The translations under genes were made by a program, and so were the position numbers. A model generated the notes under the pieces. That model was not told the DNA's origin. It was given only the letters and a program-made list of their open reading frames with translations, and searched no databases. Positions 9,901 to 16,840 of a stretch of DNA of 64,000 bases are shown here, piece after piece (within the stretch, counting starts at the first letter, position 1; every line of letters begins with the position of its first letter). Location of the stretch: NCBI GenBank assembly GCA_965276955.1, contig CBDIBP010000042.1, forward strand, positions 62,001-126,000. Reading direction: 5' to 3'. Source of the DNA: JABDEZ01 sp965276955. Its GTDB lineage: Bacteria > Bacteroidota > Bacteroidia > Chitinophagales > Chitinophagaceae.

Positions 9901-10091
9901 CCGAAGATGCGTTGCACCATCATAAAGAAAGGTGCTCCGGGCGAGTGGCCTACTTCCAGCTTGTATGCGCAGGCAAGAAATTCACCGCAATCCCAGAAAC
10001 TGGCTGTGGGCTCCATCGTTTTCAGGAAAACGAGATAGGCAATAGCGCCCGTGATCCAACCTACGAGGTTGTTTACTTTACGATAATTCAT
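6996..10091 (-). CDS. DUF2723 polytopic membrane protein (glycosyltransferase-like)
   Basis: A 1031-residue protein. The N-terminal half has many membrane helices and opens with the DUF2723 signature, including DCGEFLACAYKLEVGHSPGAP at residues 34-54 (the acidic DCGE loop). The C-terminal ~400 residues are soluble, including YLQEIEGFRPDVRIIN and helical-repeat sequence, ending in a glycine tract (MRGGGGGDQQ). DUF2723 proteins belong to the GT-C-like membrane glycosyltransferase group and are relatives of TMEM260; transfer of lipid-linked sugar to secreted proteins is the usual proposal. A good promoter lies upstream of the ATG at 10091. Confidence 0.9.
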   Translation of the reverse strand: MNYRKVNNLVGWITGAIAYLVFLKTMEPTASFWDCGEFLACAYKLEVGHSPGAPFFMMVQRIFGLLAGGNKAAAAWFINSESALTSGLTILFLFWTITHFAKKLLVPKGTTPDGRQTLLIMGAGLVGGLAYTFSDTFWFSAVEAEVYATSSFFTALTFWAILKWEDVADNKYSDRWLVLISYLIGISVCVHLLNLLTIPAVAMVYYYRRYEASVPGAIIAFLAGCVVLALVQFGIIQYVPILASKLDVAFVNNMGLPLDTGAITFLVFLVALLAWLLVFAKRKGYYLVHTAVLCIMFILIGYSSYIVPIIRSRADVPVDMTNPDNVVSFVSYVDREQFGQQPLLFGQDFTSRPDRAIDKGPMYYLNLKDGKAHYDVVGEKQDYHYEDVRFFPRIYDNNDPMHVNFYRSYLGLAQGETPTSADNMKYFWGYQMNWMWWRYFMWNYAGRENDVEGQGDPKNGNWVSGIKFLDQYRVGDMDKLPEGFVNNGARNELYFLPMILGLCGMVYQFNRKSKDGIVTLTLFFFTGAAIGIYLNMPPVQPRERDYAFAGCTYAFAIWIGLGVLMIEQYMARVAKGRVAAYLTIAICLLAVPVLMAKVEWNDHDRSNKTLARAVAYNALSSCAPNAILFTAGDNQTYPLWYLQEIEGFRPDVRIINTSLLGIDWYIDQLNYRINDADALPMVWPREAYLGERSNYITYFNNPQMQVPQDKYINLTDICKFISSSDNAQRLQTQGGDYANYFPTKKFFLPTLSKADLVKNGLANAEDTAMLNTEMKFMYPKDGATKSDITILNILAGIANTGWKRPMYFDAGLPTDNYEGLAEYLKLEGLVYRVMPYKSNDSAFKGQQLLGSVDLDKTLNLFNKTYIWGGADKNNVYFDEPNRREFMIYRMNAAFTANVLSAKGRNKDADSLLNKVYNGITEHSCYYDYTGYLMANSYYRAGDLVMGRKLTMKLLKTTEDELNWLQTVNEDQRGSVAGEINNDWEMIRALGGLAGAVKDSATINILNKRMEMMYPKIKPYLNMRGGGGGDQQ

Positions 10092-10112
10092 GATAGTTAT
10101 TTAGACAGGCAG

Positions 10113-10141
10113 CAAAAATAACAAAATACAGGTATGTGCAA
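10113..10141 (-). promoter_or_regulatory. Bacteroidota-type promoter for the DUF2723 gene
   Basis: Read on the minus strand, TTG at 10141-10139, an 18-base spacer and TATTTTTG at 10120-10113 match the TTG/TAnnTTTG promoter pattern. Transcription would start roughly 15 bases before the ATG. Confidence 0.55.
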
Positions 10142-10207
10142 CACTTAAATAAGAATTAGTGCCTCACCAGCCCAAAGCATTGTGGATAAAGCGTTACAAT
10201 AAAGATA

Positions 10208-10657
10208 TTATAGTAAAAGATTATCTACATTCTTCAGTTGGCCTGGTTCCAGTACCTGGGCCAGCAGTACCTCTGGTATCTGGCGCAGGTATTTAATGAA
10301 CGAAGCTGCGTCTTTGGCAGGTGTAGAGCTTTGTATCATCCATAGGTAATCCAGTTGCTTTATTTCCGGCAATAGCGATTTTGTATTTATTTTCAGGTTA
10401 TAAAGCAAGTACGTATAGCTACCGGTAGGGAATACATATTGGTACACAGGGAAGTACGTGTCTGCAATATCTTTTTTAGCGGGCATCTTCACATCCATTT
10501 CCGGTTCTCGTACAAAGTTTATGTCGAACCGGCGGTTCAGCATCCAGCAAAACTGGTATAGGGGCATCGCGCAGCCTATGCCTATAAGCGCGCTGTCTGC
10601 AAAAAAATCAGTTTGCATTGCCTCTACGTCCAGTATATATTTGCTGGCTCCAGCCAT
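10208..10657 (-). CDS. IPExxxVDY family protein
   Basis: A 149-residue Bacteroidota-restricted protein of unknown function. The segment LLPEIKQLDYLWMI near residue 95 is a conservative variant of the IPExxxVDY motif that names the family. The upstream LIGIGCAMPLYQFCWMLNR, where the family typically has hydrophobic-Gly-Ile...LCW.LN, supports this. No signal peptide or membrane helix. It is divergent from the SPFH gene (66 bases between starts). Confidence 0.75.
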   Translation of the reverse strand: MAGASKYILDVEAMQTDFFADSALIGIGCAMPLYQFCWMLNRRFDINFVREPEMDVKMPAKKDIADTYFPVYQYVFPTGSYTYLLYNLKINTKSLLPEIKQLDYLWMIQSSTPAKDAASFIKYLRQIPEVLLAQVLEPGQLKNVDNLLL

Positions 10658-10723
10658 AATCCTAATGATATATCATTCGAAGTTCGGGCATATTTGTATA
10701 TTTCCAAACAAATAGCAACTCCT

Positions 10724-11659
10724 ATGTCATACGTTTTATTGATCTTATTAGGTGTCTTTGTGGTTCTGCTGCTCATGTGGGTGGTTACCGTGCAGCAAGG
10801 CACGGTGGCCGTTATCACAGTGTTTGGTAAGTTCAAGCGTATCATGCGCCCCGGCCTTAATTTTCGTATACCGTTCATTGAGCAGATATACCGCCGCATA
10901 TCTTACCAGAACTTGTCTATGGAGCTCAAGTTCCAGGCCATAACCCAGGACCAGGCTAACGTTTATTTTTCTGCTATGCTGCTCTACGCGGTCATGAACA
11001 CAGATTCTGAGACCATTGAGAATGTTGCCTTTAAGTTCGTGGACGATCGTAGCTTCATGCAGGCGCTCATCCGCTCTGTAGAAGGCGCGGTACGTGCATT
11101 TGTAGCTACAAAAAAACAGTCAGAGATATTACAATTACGTACCGAGATAATACTGCATGTAAAAGAACAACTCGATGTGCAACTGGGCGGCTGGGGGTAT
11201 CACCTGCTCGATCTGCAGATGAATGATATTACTTTCGATGAGGTGATAACAACCTCTATGGCAAAGGTCGTAGCATCGAACAACCTGAAAGCCGCTGCTG
11301 AGAACGAAGGCCAGGCACTCCTCATCACCAAAACAAAAGCTGCCGAGGCCGATGGTAATGCTATAAAGATAACTGCCGAAGCCGAGAAGCAAGCGGCACA
11401 AATGCGTGGCCAGGGCGTCGCATTGTTCCGCGAAGAGGTGGCCAAAGGTATAGCCCAGGCAGCCAAAGAAGTGGAGAATGCCAACCTTGATGCATCGTTC
11501 ATTTTATTCTCTATGTGGACCGATGCTATAAAACATTTTGCCGAAACAGGCAAGGGGAATACAATATTTTTGGATGGCTCCAGCGAAAATTTTCAACGTA
11601 CATTGCAGCAGTTAATGTCTACAATGCAGGGCAAAAAGGATCCGCAAAACAAATTATAA
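10724..11659 (+). CDS. SPFH/band-7 membrane protein
   Basis: A 311-residue protein with one N-terminal membrane helix (about residues 4-22), an SPFH domain (about 25-210; VQQGTVAVITVFGKFKRIM then RPGLNFRIP) and an alanine/glutamate-rich coiled coil (about 200-265, AEADGNAIKITAEAEKQAA). SPFH proteins form membrane-associated oligomeric cages or microdomains, like HflK/C, stomatin or flotillin. I cannot pick a subfamily with certainty; the layout is closest to stomatin/HflC. An in-frame extension to 10613 is not used because the ATG at 10724 places the membrane helix right at the N-terminus. purA follows on the same strand. Confidence 0.88.
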   Translation: MSYVLLILLGVFVVLLLMWVVTVQQGTVAVITVFGKFKRIMRPGLNFRIPFIEQIYRRISYQNLSMELKFQAITQDQANVYFSAMLLYAVMNTDSETIENVAFKFVDDRSFMQALIRSVEGAVRAFVATKKQSEILQLRTEIILHVKEQLDVQLGGWGYHLLDLQMNDITFDEVITTSMAKVVASNNLKAAAENEGQALLITKTKAAEADGNAIKITAEAEKQAAQMRGQGVALFREEVAKGIAQAAKEVENANLDASFILFSMWTDAIKHFAETGKGNTIFLDGSSENFQRTLQQLMSTMQGKKDPQNKL

Positions 11660-11690
11660 TGTAAATGCTACTTTTGCGCTTTGCATGGCA

Positions 11691-11719
11691 TTTATACCAC
11701 GCAGTGTTAGTTAATTTTG
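11691..11719 (+). promoter_or_regulatory. Possible promoter of purA
   Basis: TAATTTTG at 11712-11719 fits TAnnTTTG, and TTTA at 11691-11694 is a weak -33 candidate 17 bases upstream. The start codon at 11738 is 18 bases further. Confidence 0.42.
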
Positions 11720-11737
11720 AACGTTAAATAAATTTTC

Positions 11738-13003
11738 ATGATCGATGTTTTGCTGGGTCTGCAATGGGGCGACGAAGGGAAAGGTAAAATAGTAGACTTT
11801 CTCGCCTCTAAGTACGATATCATAGCCCGTTTTCAGGGCGGGCCAAATGCAGGCCACACACTGTATGTGAACGGTGAAAAGGTGGTATTGCACACTATAC
11901 CTTCGGGCATATTCCAATCGCACTGCCTCAACCTTATAGGCAATGGGGTAGTTATAGACCCTGTTACCTTGAAAAAGGAAATAGCTACCATACAGCCACT
12001 GCAACCCGATATGCTGCAACGCCTTTATATAAGCAGCAAAGCACATCTTATACTGCCCACCCACAGGGCGCTGGATGCCGCATCCGAAGCTTCAAAAGGC
12101 AAGGACAAGATCGGCTCTACTTTAAAAGGTATTGGCCCGGCTTATATGGATAAAACTGGTCGTAATGGCCTGCGCATTGGCGATATTCTCACCAAAGATT
12201 TCAAAAATAAGTACGATAAGCTTACCCAAAAACACCTCGATATGTTGCGCCAATACGATCATCAGGTCGACTGGAAGCAATGGGAAGAAGCGTTTTTCGA
12301 AGCCATTGAATTTATACGCACACTACAGATAGTGAATGGTGAATACTGGCTGGATATGCACCTGAAAGATGGCAAGCAAGTGCTGGCAGAAGGGGCGCAA
12401 GGCAGTATGCTCGATATTGATTTCGGTACGTATCCATTCGTTACTTCATCCAATACCATAGCTGCGGGCGTTTGCAGTGGGCTGGGCGTTGCTCCATCGC
12501 GTGTCGGCGATGTATACGGCATCACCAAAGCATATTGTACACGCGTAGGTGGCGGCCCGTTCCCCACAGAGCTGCACGATGAAACTGGCGAGGCTCTTAG
12601 AAAAGCAGGTAATGAGTTTGGCGCTACCACAGGCCGTCCGCGCCGTTGTGGCTGGATAGACCTTGTAGCATTGCGTTATACCGTAATGCTCAGTGGCGTC
12701 ACTAAATTGATAGTCACTAAGGCCGATGTGATGGATGAGTTCAATCCCATCAAAGCTGCGGTAGCTTATCTCATAGACGGCAAAGAAACAAAAGAGCTGC
12801 CCTACGATATTTGCACTACAGATATTGAGCCTGTTTACCAGACCTTTGAGGGGTGGGATAAACCAATAAGCAGCTGTGTCAATTACGATGAGTTGCCGCA
12901 TACTTTTAAAGATTATTGTCGCTTCATGGAGAACTACCTGGAGACCAAGATCAGCTACGTTTCTAACGGTACTGGAAGAGACCAATTGCTGGAAATTCCG
13001 TGA
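11738..13003 (+). CDS. purA: Adenylosuccinate synthase
   Basis: The 421-residue enzyme joins IMP and aspartate using GTP, the first committed step from IMP to AMP. Diagnostic motifs are the GTP-binding WGDEGKGKIVDFLA (residues 9-22), GGPNAGHTLYV, IMP-binding GIGPAYMDKTGRNGLR, EGAQGSMLDIDFGTYPFVTSS and TTGRPRRCGWIDL. Length is normal and all catalytic motifs are intact. Cytoplasmic. The neighbours are not purine genes, so it seems to be transcribed alone from the site upstream. Confidence 0.98.
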   Translation: MIDVLLGLQWGDEGKGKIVDFLASKYDIIARFQGGPNAGHTLYVNGEKVVLHTIPSGIFQSHCLNLIGNGVVIDPVTLKKEIATIQPLQPDMLQRLYISSKAHLILPTHRALDAASEASKGKDKIGSTLKGIGPAYMDKTGRNGLRIGDILTKDFKNKYDKLTQKHLDMLRQYDHQVDWKQWEEAFFEAIEFIRTLQIVNGEYWLDMHLKDGKQVLAEGAQGSMLDIDFGTYPFVTSSNTIAAGVCSGLGVAPSRVGDVYGITKAYCTRVGGGPFPTELHDETGEALRKAGNEFGATTGRPRRCGWIDLVALRYTVMLSGVTKLIVTKADVMDEFNPIKAAVAYLIDGKETKELPYDICTTDIEPVYQTFEGWDKPISSCVNYDELPHTFKDYCRFMENYLETKISYVSNGTGRDQLLEIP

Positions 13004-13081
13004 TAAAAAAAATTATGTTTTTTTTACTTCAAAAAAATTTGGGAATTTCCCTAAACAATTAAAAATTTACGCCATTAACGA

Positions 13082-13642
13082 ATGAGCGCTATGAGATCAG
13101 ATACTAACAAGAACGACGTTACCAAGAAAACCGCCGATAAAAGCGTGAAGCCTGCAGCTAAAAAAGTAGCATCAAAGTCTGCTAAAAAAACAGACGATGA
13201 TGAAGATCTGGACGAGGTAGACGAAACCCCAAAAAAGAAAACTGCAGCTAAAAAAGCTGCCCCATCCAAGGCATCAAAAAAAGCTTCTGACGACGATGAT
13301 GATGATGACGATGAGGACGACGATCTGGATGAAGATGATAGTGCCCCAAAGAAAAAAACAGCAGCAAAAAAAGCAACGTCTAAAAAGAAGAGCAGTGACG
13401 ACGATGATGATGACGATGCAGACGATATAGATGATGACTTTGATAAAGAAGAGGAAGATGAGTTTGACCTCGATAAAGAGTTTGAAGAATTCGACCTTCC
13501 TAAATCTAAGACCAAAGCAGGCAGCCCTGCAAAGAAAAAGCCAGGCAAAGGGGACGATGATTTTGATATAGATGAAGAGTTCAAAGACCTGGGTTTCTTT
13601 AGTGAAGGCGGAGGTTTTGATGACGATGACGACGATTTTTAG
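13082..13642 (+). CDS. Low-complexity Lys/Ala and poly-Asp protein (186 aa)
   Basis: The N-terminal ~60 residues are lysine/alanine rich (KKVASKSAKK, KKKTAAKKAA), and these basic blocks then alternate with aspartate runs (DDDDDDDEDDD, SSDDDDDDDADD). The tail is acidic and phenylalanine-containing, ending GGGFDDDDDDF. The basic blocks resemble histone H1-like proteins; the acidic tail resembles an RNA-polymerase-delta-type or ribosome-biogenesis tail. No folded domain is visible, so function is unknown. An alternative start at 13091 (MRSDTNK) is possible. The gene lies between purA and pabB. Confidence 0.75.
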   Translation: MSAMRSDTNKNDVTKKTADKSVKPAAKKVASKSAKKTDDDEDLDEVDETPKKKTAAKKAAPSKASKKASDDDDDDDDEDDDLDEDDSAPKKKTAAKKATSKKKSSDDDDDDDADDIDDDFDKEEEDEFDLDKEFEEFDLPKSKTKAGSPAKKKPGKGDDDFDIDEEFKDLGFFSEGGGFDDDDDDF

Positions 13643-13718
13643 ATATCACCATAACATTGCAAAGAAATAAGGCTGAATACCCCATTAGCCAGGGCAGACA
13701 TACACATTTAGAGCAACG

Positions 13719-13749
13719 AATGCTGAATTGGGCCGCCCAATTCAGCATT
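13719..13749. promoter_or_regulatory. 14-bp perfect inverted repeat over the pabB start codon
   Basis: Arms aatgctgaattggg and cccaattcagcatt are separated by only ccg. The left arm contains the ATG at 13720. In RNA this would form a very stable stem hiding the start codon, so it may control translation, or end transcription of the upstream gene. Confidence 0.6.
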
Positions 13750-14940
13750 CTTGTTTTCCTGCATAGCAATGAGTATACATCAGCACATGGCAGGTACGAG
13801 TGCCTGCTGGCTGTAGCAAGTGCAGAAGCCCAAACCGCAACCTCATTGTCTGCATTGCAGGCGCTGCACCACCAGCATAAAGACTGGTTGTTTGGCAACA
13901 TAGCTTACGACTATAAAGATGAGCTACACCCTATGCTATCCTCGCAACACCCTGTGGGGTTGGGTATACCACAATTTCATTTCTTTCTGCCCGAGACGGT
14001 TTGCTACATCAGTACAGACCATAGCACGTTCACTATAGAAACACAGCACCATTCGCCCGATGATATCTACAGTGCTATAACTGGCAGCTTCCCAACGTTC
14101 AGTATACTTCCGGATGTTGCATGGAACTATACCACCAGTAAGGAGCAATATCTTACAGACGTTGCCAGCCTGAAAGAACATATAGTGAATGGGGATTGCT
14201 ACGAAATAAACTATTGCACAGAAGGGTTTGCTGAAGGTGTGTCGCTCGACCCGTTGCAGATGTATTTTTCGCTTGACTTTCTTTCCCCCACGCCGTTCTC
14301 TGCATACTACAAGCTGCACCAGCAATACATGGCCTGCGCAAGCCCCGAGCGATACCTATATAAAAATGGTAGCCGCCTGATGGCGCAGCCCATAAAAGGC
14401 ACTGCACGCAGAGATGCAGATGCGACTGTGGACAACCAGATAAAGGAAGCGCTCCACATAGACATTAAAGAGCGTGCCGAAAATGTGATGATAGTAGACC
14501 TGATGCGTAACGACTTGGCGCGTTGTTCAGAAGTAGGCAGCGTGCAGGTCGATGAACTGTTTGGTATCTATTCCTTCCCGCAGGTACACCAGATGATATC
14601 TACAGTAAGCAGTACACTGCGCGAAGACATGAAGTTCACAGATGCCCTGCGCTATTCCTTCCCCATGGGTAGCATGACCGGCGCACCCAAAATAAAAGTG
14701 ATGCAGTTGATAGATGAATACGAGCACAGCCGCAGAGAACTATTTAGTGGTACTGTTGGTTATATAACCCCTGAAGGTGATTTTGACTTCAACGTCATTA
14801 TCCGTAGTCTGTTCTACAATGCTGAAACCCAATTACTCACCTACCACACCGGCGGCGCCATAACCGCAGACAGCATACCCGAAAAAGAATACGAAGAGAT
14901 GCGCCTGAAAGCCTGGGCGCTGGAGAAGATATTCGAGTAA
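13720..14940 (+). CDS. pabB: Aminodeoxychorismate synthase component I / anthranilate synthase I family
   Basis: A chorismate-binding enzyme of about 406 residues. Conserved motifs: PIKGTARRDA, MIVDLMRNDLAR, SFPMGSMTGAPKIKVMQLI and FSGTVGYITPEGDFDFNVIIRS near the end. It aminates chorismate to 4-amino-4-deoxychorismate for folate, with a glutaminase subunit encoded elsewhere; anthranilate synthase is the alternative, but the gene stands outside any trp cluster. The N-terminus is uncertain: ATG 13720 is buried in an inverted repeat, and an in-frame TTG at 13657 would add 21 residues. Family members often have a few residues before LNWA, so a slightly longer protein is possible. Confidence 0.85.
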   Translation: MLNWAAQFSILVFLHSNEYTSAHGRYECLLAVASAEAQTATSLSALQALHHQHKDWLFGNIAYDYKDELHPMLSSQHPVGLGIPQFHFFLPETVCYISTDHSTFTIETQHHSPDDIYSAITGSFPTFSILPDVAWNYTTSKEQYLTDVASLKEHIVNGDCYEINYCTEGFAEGVSLDPLQMYFSLDFLSPTPFSAYYKLHQQYMACASPERYLYKNGSRLMAQPIKGTARRDADATVDNQIKEALHIDIKERAENVMIVDLMRNDLARCSEVGSVQVDELFGIYSFPQVHQMISTVSSTLREDMKFTDALRYSFPMGSMTGAPKIKVMQLIDEYEHSRRELFSGTVGYITPEGDFDFNVIIRSLFYNAETQLLTYHTGGAITADSIPEKEYEEMRLKAWALEKIFE

Positions 14941-14998
14941 GGACTTATTTCCAGATAAACGCTATTATTCGTACTTTTAGATAAGTAAATAGTGATCT

Positions 14999-15208
14999 AT
15001 GATAAACCAACCAGTTCATCCACCATTAAGCAACGTGCAAGCGGAATTGCTGAAAGTATTTTCTGCCGAGGTCCCCGAGAAGCATTTATTGGAGCTTAAA
15101 AAAGTGATGGCAAAATTTCTCTTGGATAAAGCGCGGGATAAAGCGGATACAGAATGGGATGCAAAGGGATATACGGATGAGTCGCTGCAGCAAATACTAA
15201 CCGTATAA
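14999..15208 (+). CDS. Small antitoxin-like protein, apparently without a toxin
   Basis: A 69-residue helical acidic protein. The pattern LSNVQAELLKVFSAEVPEKH, then LLELKKVMAKFLLDKA and WDAKGYTDESLQQIL, resembles small antitoxins that in Bacteroidota and cyanobacteria precede PIN-domain toxins. The start at 14999 overlaps nothing and leaves a 58-base gap to pabB. No PIN-domain frame follows; the next gene begins 52 bases later on the opposite strand as a decayed lipoprotein. Family assignment is from memory of the pattern. Confidence 0.55.
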   Translation: MINQPVHPPLSNVQAELLKVFSAEVPEKHLLELKKVMAKFLLDKARDKADTEWDAKGYTDESLQQILTV

Positions 15209-15259
15209 CCCATGTAGGCGACGGACTTGCCCCAGTCTGGCTCGCAAATACCATCATGC

Positions 15260-15733
15260 TTACTCGAACGTCGCACTTCCCTTGCCATCTATCCTCGTTC
15301 TGCTATCAAAAACGAAGTCCACATTTCTTGCCTCACCTTGTTTACCAATTATGGTCATCTACTTTCGCCCATACTCTTTATGACTTTCGGTAAATAATTT
15401 CACCATTATCTTTTGGTCTATGTCTTTATCGAAGATAAGGTAGGCCGTCAAGACGTTATCGGAAGCGCTGTCTGTACTATGGATGGAAATGGTACCTAAC
15501 CCCAAACCTTTGTCGGTAAGTTGTTGAGATATGGTCGGTTCCTCAGCAAAAGTTTTTTGTTTTCCTTTCGTAGCGCCGTCCATAAATTCTGAGCCGGTCT
15601 TTGTTACCAGCTCCCCCGTCTTATTGATGGTTTGTTTCGTTTTCTGGGTTGCACAATCGCAGCCCGATAAAAGGATAAGGAGCGCGCACAAGAAATATTT
15701 CAGTGATCTTGTTTTATTTTCTTTGATTTTCAG
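15260..15733 (-). pseudogene. Small lipoprotein gene interrupted by an in-frame TAG
   Basis: Read from about 15733 the frame gives a charged start, a hydrophobic stretch and a lipobox (ALLILLSGC), then a stable domain with DKGLGLGTISIHSTD and TAYLIFDKDIDQKIM. The frame stops at TAG 15361-15359, then continues without a shift as MTIIGKQGEARNVDFVFDSR and ends at TAA 15262-15260. The continuation matches what I remember of this Bacteroidota lipoprotein family after the GR motif (GE(A)xxxDFVFDxRT). No ATG starts the frame; the best candidates are CTG at 15733 or TTG at 15691. Missing start plus internal stop argue for a pseudogene, though a sequencing error at the TAG cannot be excluded. Confidence 0.65.
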
Positions 15734-15931
15734 ATGCTAAACTAATATATTTTATCACTATCCTCTGACCACTTGTACGATGCAGGTGGTCACACACCTC
15801 TAAATCTAGTTGCAGGATGCTTGAATCGTACAGACACAGGTCATCTGTGGAAGACCTGCGCCTGTGTTGTGGTAATACACGGGCATCCAATCGGATGACC
15901 TCACGCCAGTAGTAAACGAGGCTGGAAATAA
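15734..15931. other. Non-coding stretch with several potential hairpins
   Basis: No reading frame is convincing. The DNA contains an 8/9-bp hairpin at 15767-15791 (gaccacttg / caggtggtc), an acacagg...cctgtgt pair nearby and a ggtcatc...gatgacc pair spanning roughly 15838-15900. It could be a structured RNA, a decayed mobile element or chance. Confidence 0.3.
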
Positions 15932-16759
15932 TTAAACTATTGTTCCGTCGTTGTTGAAGAATTTTAGTTCACCTGTTATTGCATCTTTTAATATCGCCTT
16001 TGCAGTTTCACCCCCATCCATCGTTAGTGTCTGTGACTTGATTAAAACATCATATGTGTATTCAAGTCCGTTTATTTTAATCCTACCATAATCGTTAGCT
16101 TTTATATATGCATCTTCAAAAGCAAATCGATGAATTAAGTTATAACCAACTTCACCTACAGCCATTGGCAAATTGTTTTCTAAATCTAATAAACTACAAA
16201 TTGTTTCTTCAGACTTAGTTGTTAACGATATTTCGTCTGTTCTACCTTGAATATTAAATATTAAACCTTCATCTCTTGTTTGTTGTATATTTTCCTTCAC
16301 CCACTCTTCATCAACAATTATTTTTAAATTTTTAATTGATTTGGATGAAATATTAATTACAGCATGGATTGTTTTAAGGCGACCCTCCCAATCTTTATCA
16401 TTAGGTCGCCTAATTTCTTTCAGATTAATCCCCCAGTGTTTAGCATATTCTTTCGCGCCTTTTTGAAATCCTTTTTTTGTCACGATTACTCCGTTTATGT
16501 TAGTAATATCGCTCAATACACCGTAAAAGCTTGTTACTACACTCTTTGATACATTTTTATTATAATTTTTACATTCGATTGCTACTCGGTGTCTAATACC
16601 AGCAAGCTCATATTCCCAGTACACATCGATTTGATGTTTAGAAGATTGTCCTTGTATTTTTACATTATGTTGTACATCAATCGAAGTAATTCCATCAGCA
16701 TGCAATAATGCCTCATATATCTCTTTTGTTAGCCTCTCATACTCTATGTCTTGTTGCAT
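15932..16759 (-). CDS. Mrr-type restriction endonuclease-like protein
   Basis: A 275-residue protein. The N-terminal ~130 residues carry a PD-(D/E)xK nuclease core: D45 in HQIDVYWEY, then E62 and K64 in VAIECKNYN, followed by VTSFYGVLSDI and GVIVTKKGFQKGA, a typical Mrr catalytic-domain pattern. The C-terminal half is unrecognised. Mrr-family enzymes cut modified or foreign DNA, or serve other DNA roles. No methyltransferase or other restriction gene adjoins it. Its codon use is markedly more AT-rich than neighbouring genes, which suggests horizontal acquisition. Confidence 0.78.
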   Translation of the reverse strand: MQQDIEYERLTKEIYEALLHADGITSIDVQHNVKIQGQSSKHQIDVYWEYELAGIRHRVAIECKNYNKNVSKSVVTSFYGVLSDITNINGVIVTKKGFQKGAKEYAKHWGINLKEIRRPNDKDWEGRLKTIHAVINISSKSIKNLKIIVDEEWVKENIQQTRDEGLIFNIQGRTDEISLTTKSEETICSLLDLENNLPMAVGEVGYNLIHRFAFEDAYIKANDYGRIKINGLEYTYDVLIKSQTLTMDGGETAKAILKDAITGELKFFNNDGTIV

Positions 16760-16840
16760 AAATTTTCCACTAATTTTTTTCTGTCAATAGATTATTGGGT
16801 ATTTATTCTATTTAAATGTAGTACCACCTTTGTGGGTAAC

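Noticed and set aside
13075..13584. Serine-rich frame opposite the Lys/Asp protein
   Set aside because: It is the complement of GAC/GAT and AAG runs; the plus-strand frame has the better start and context.
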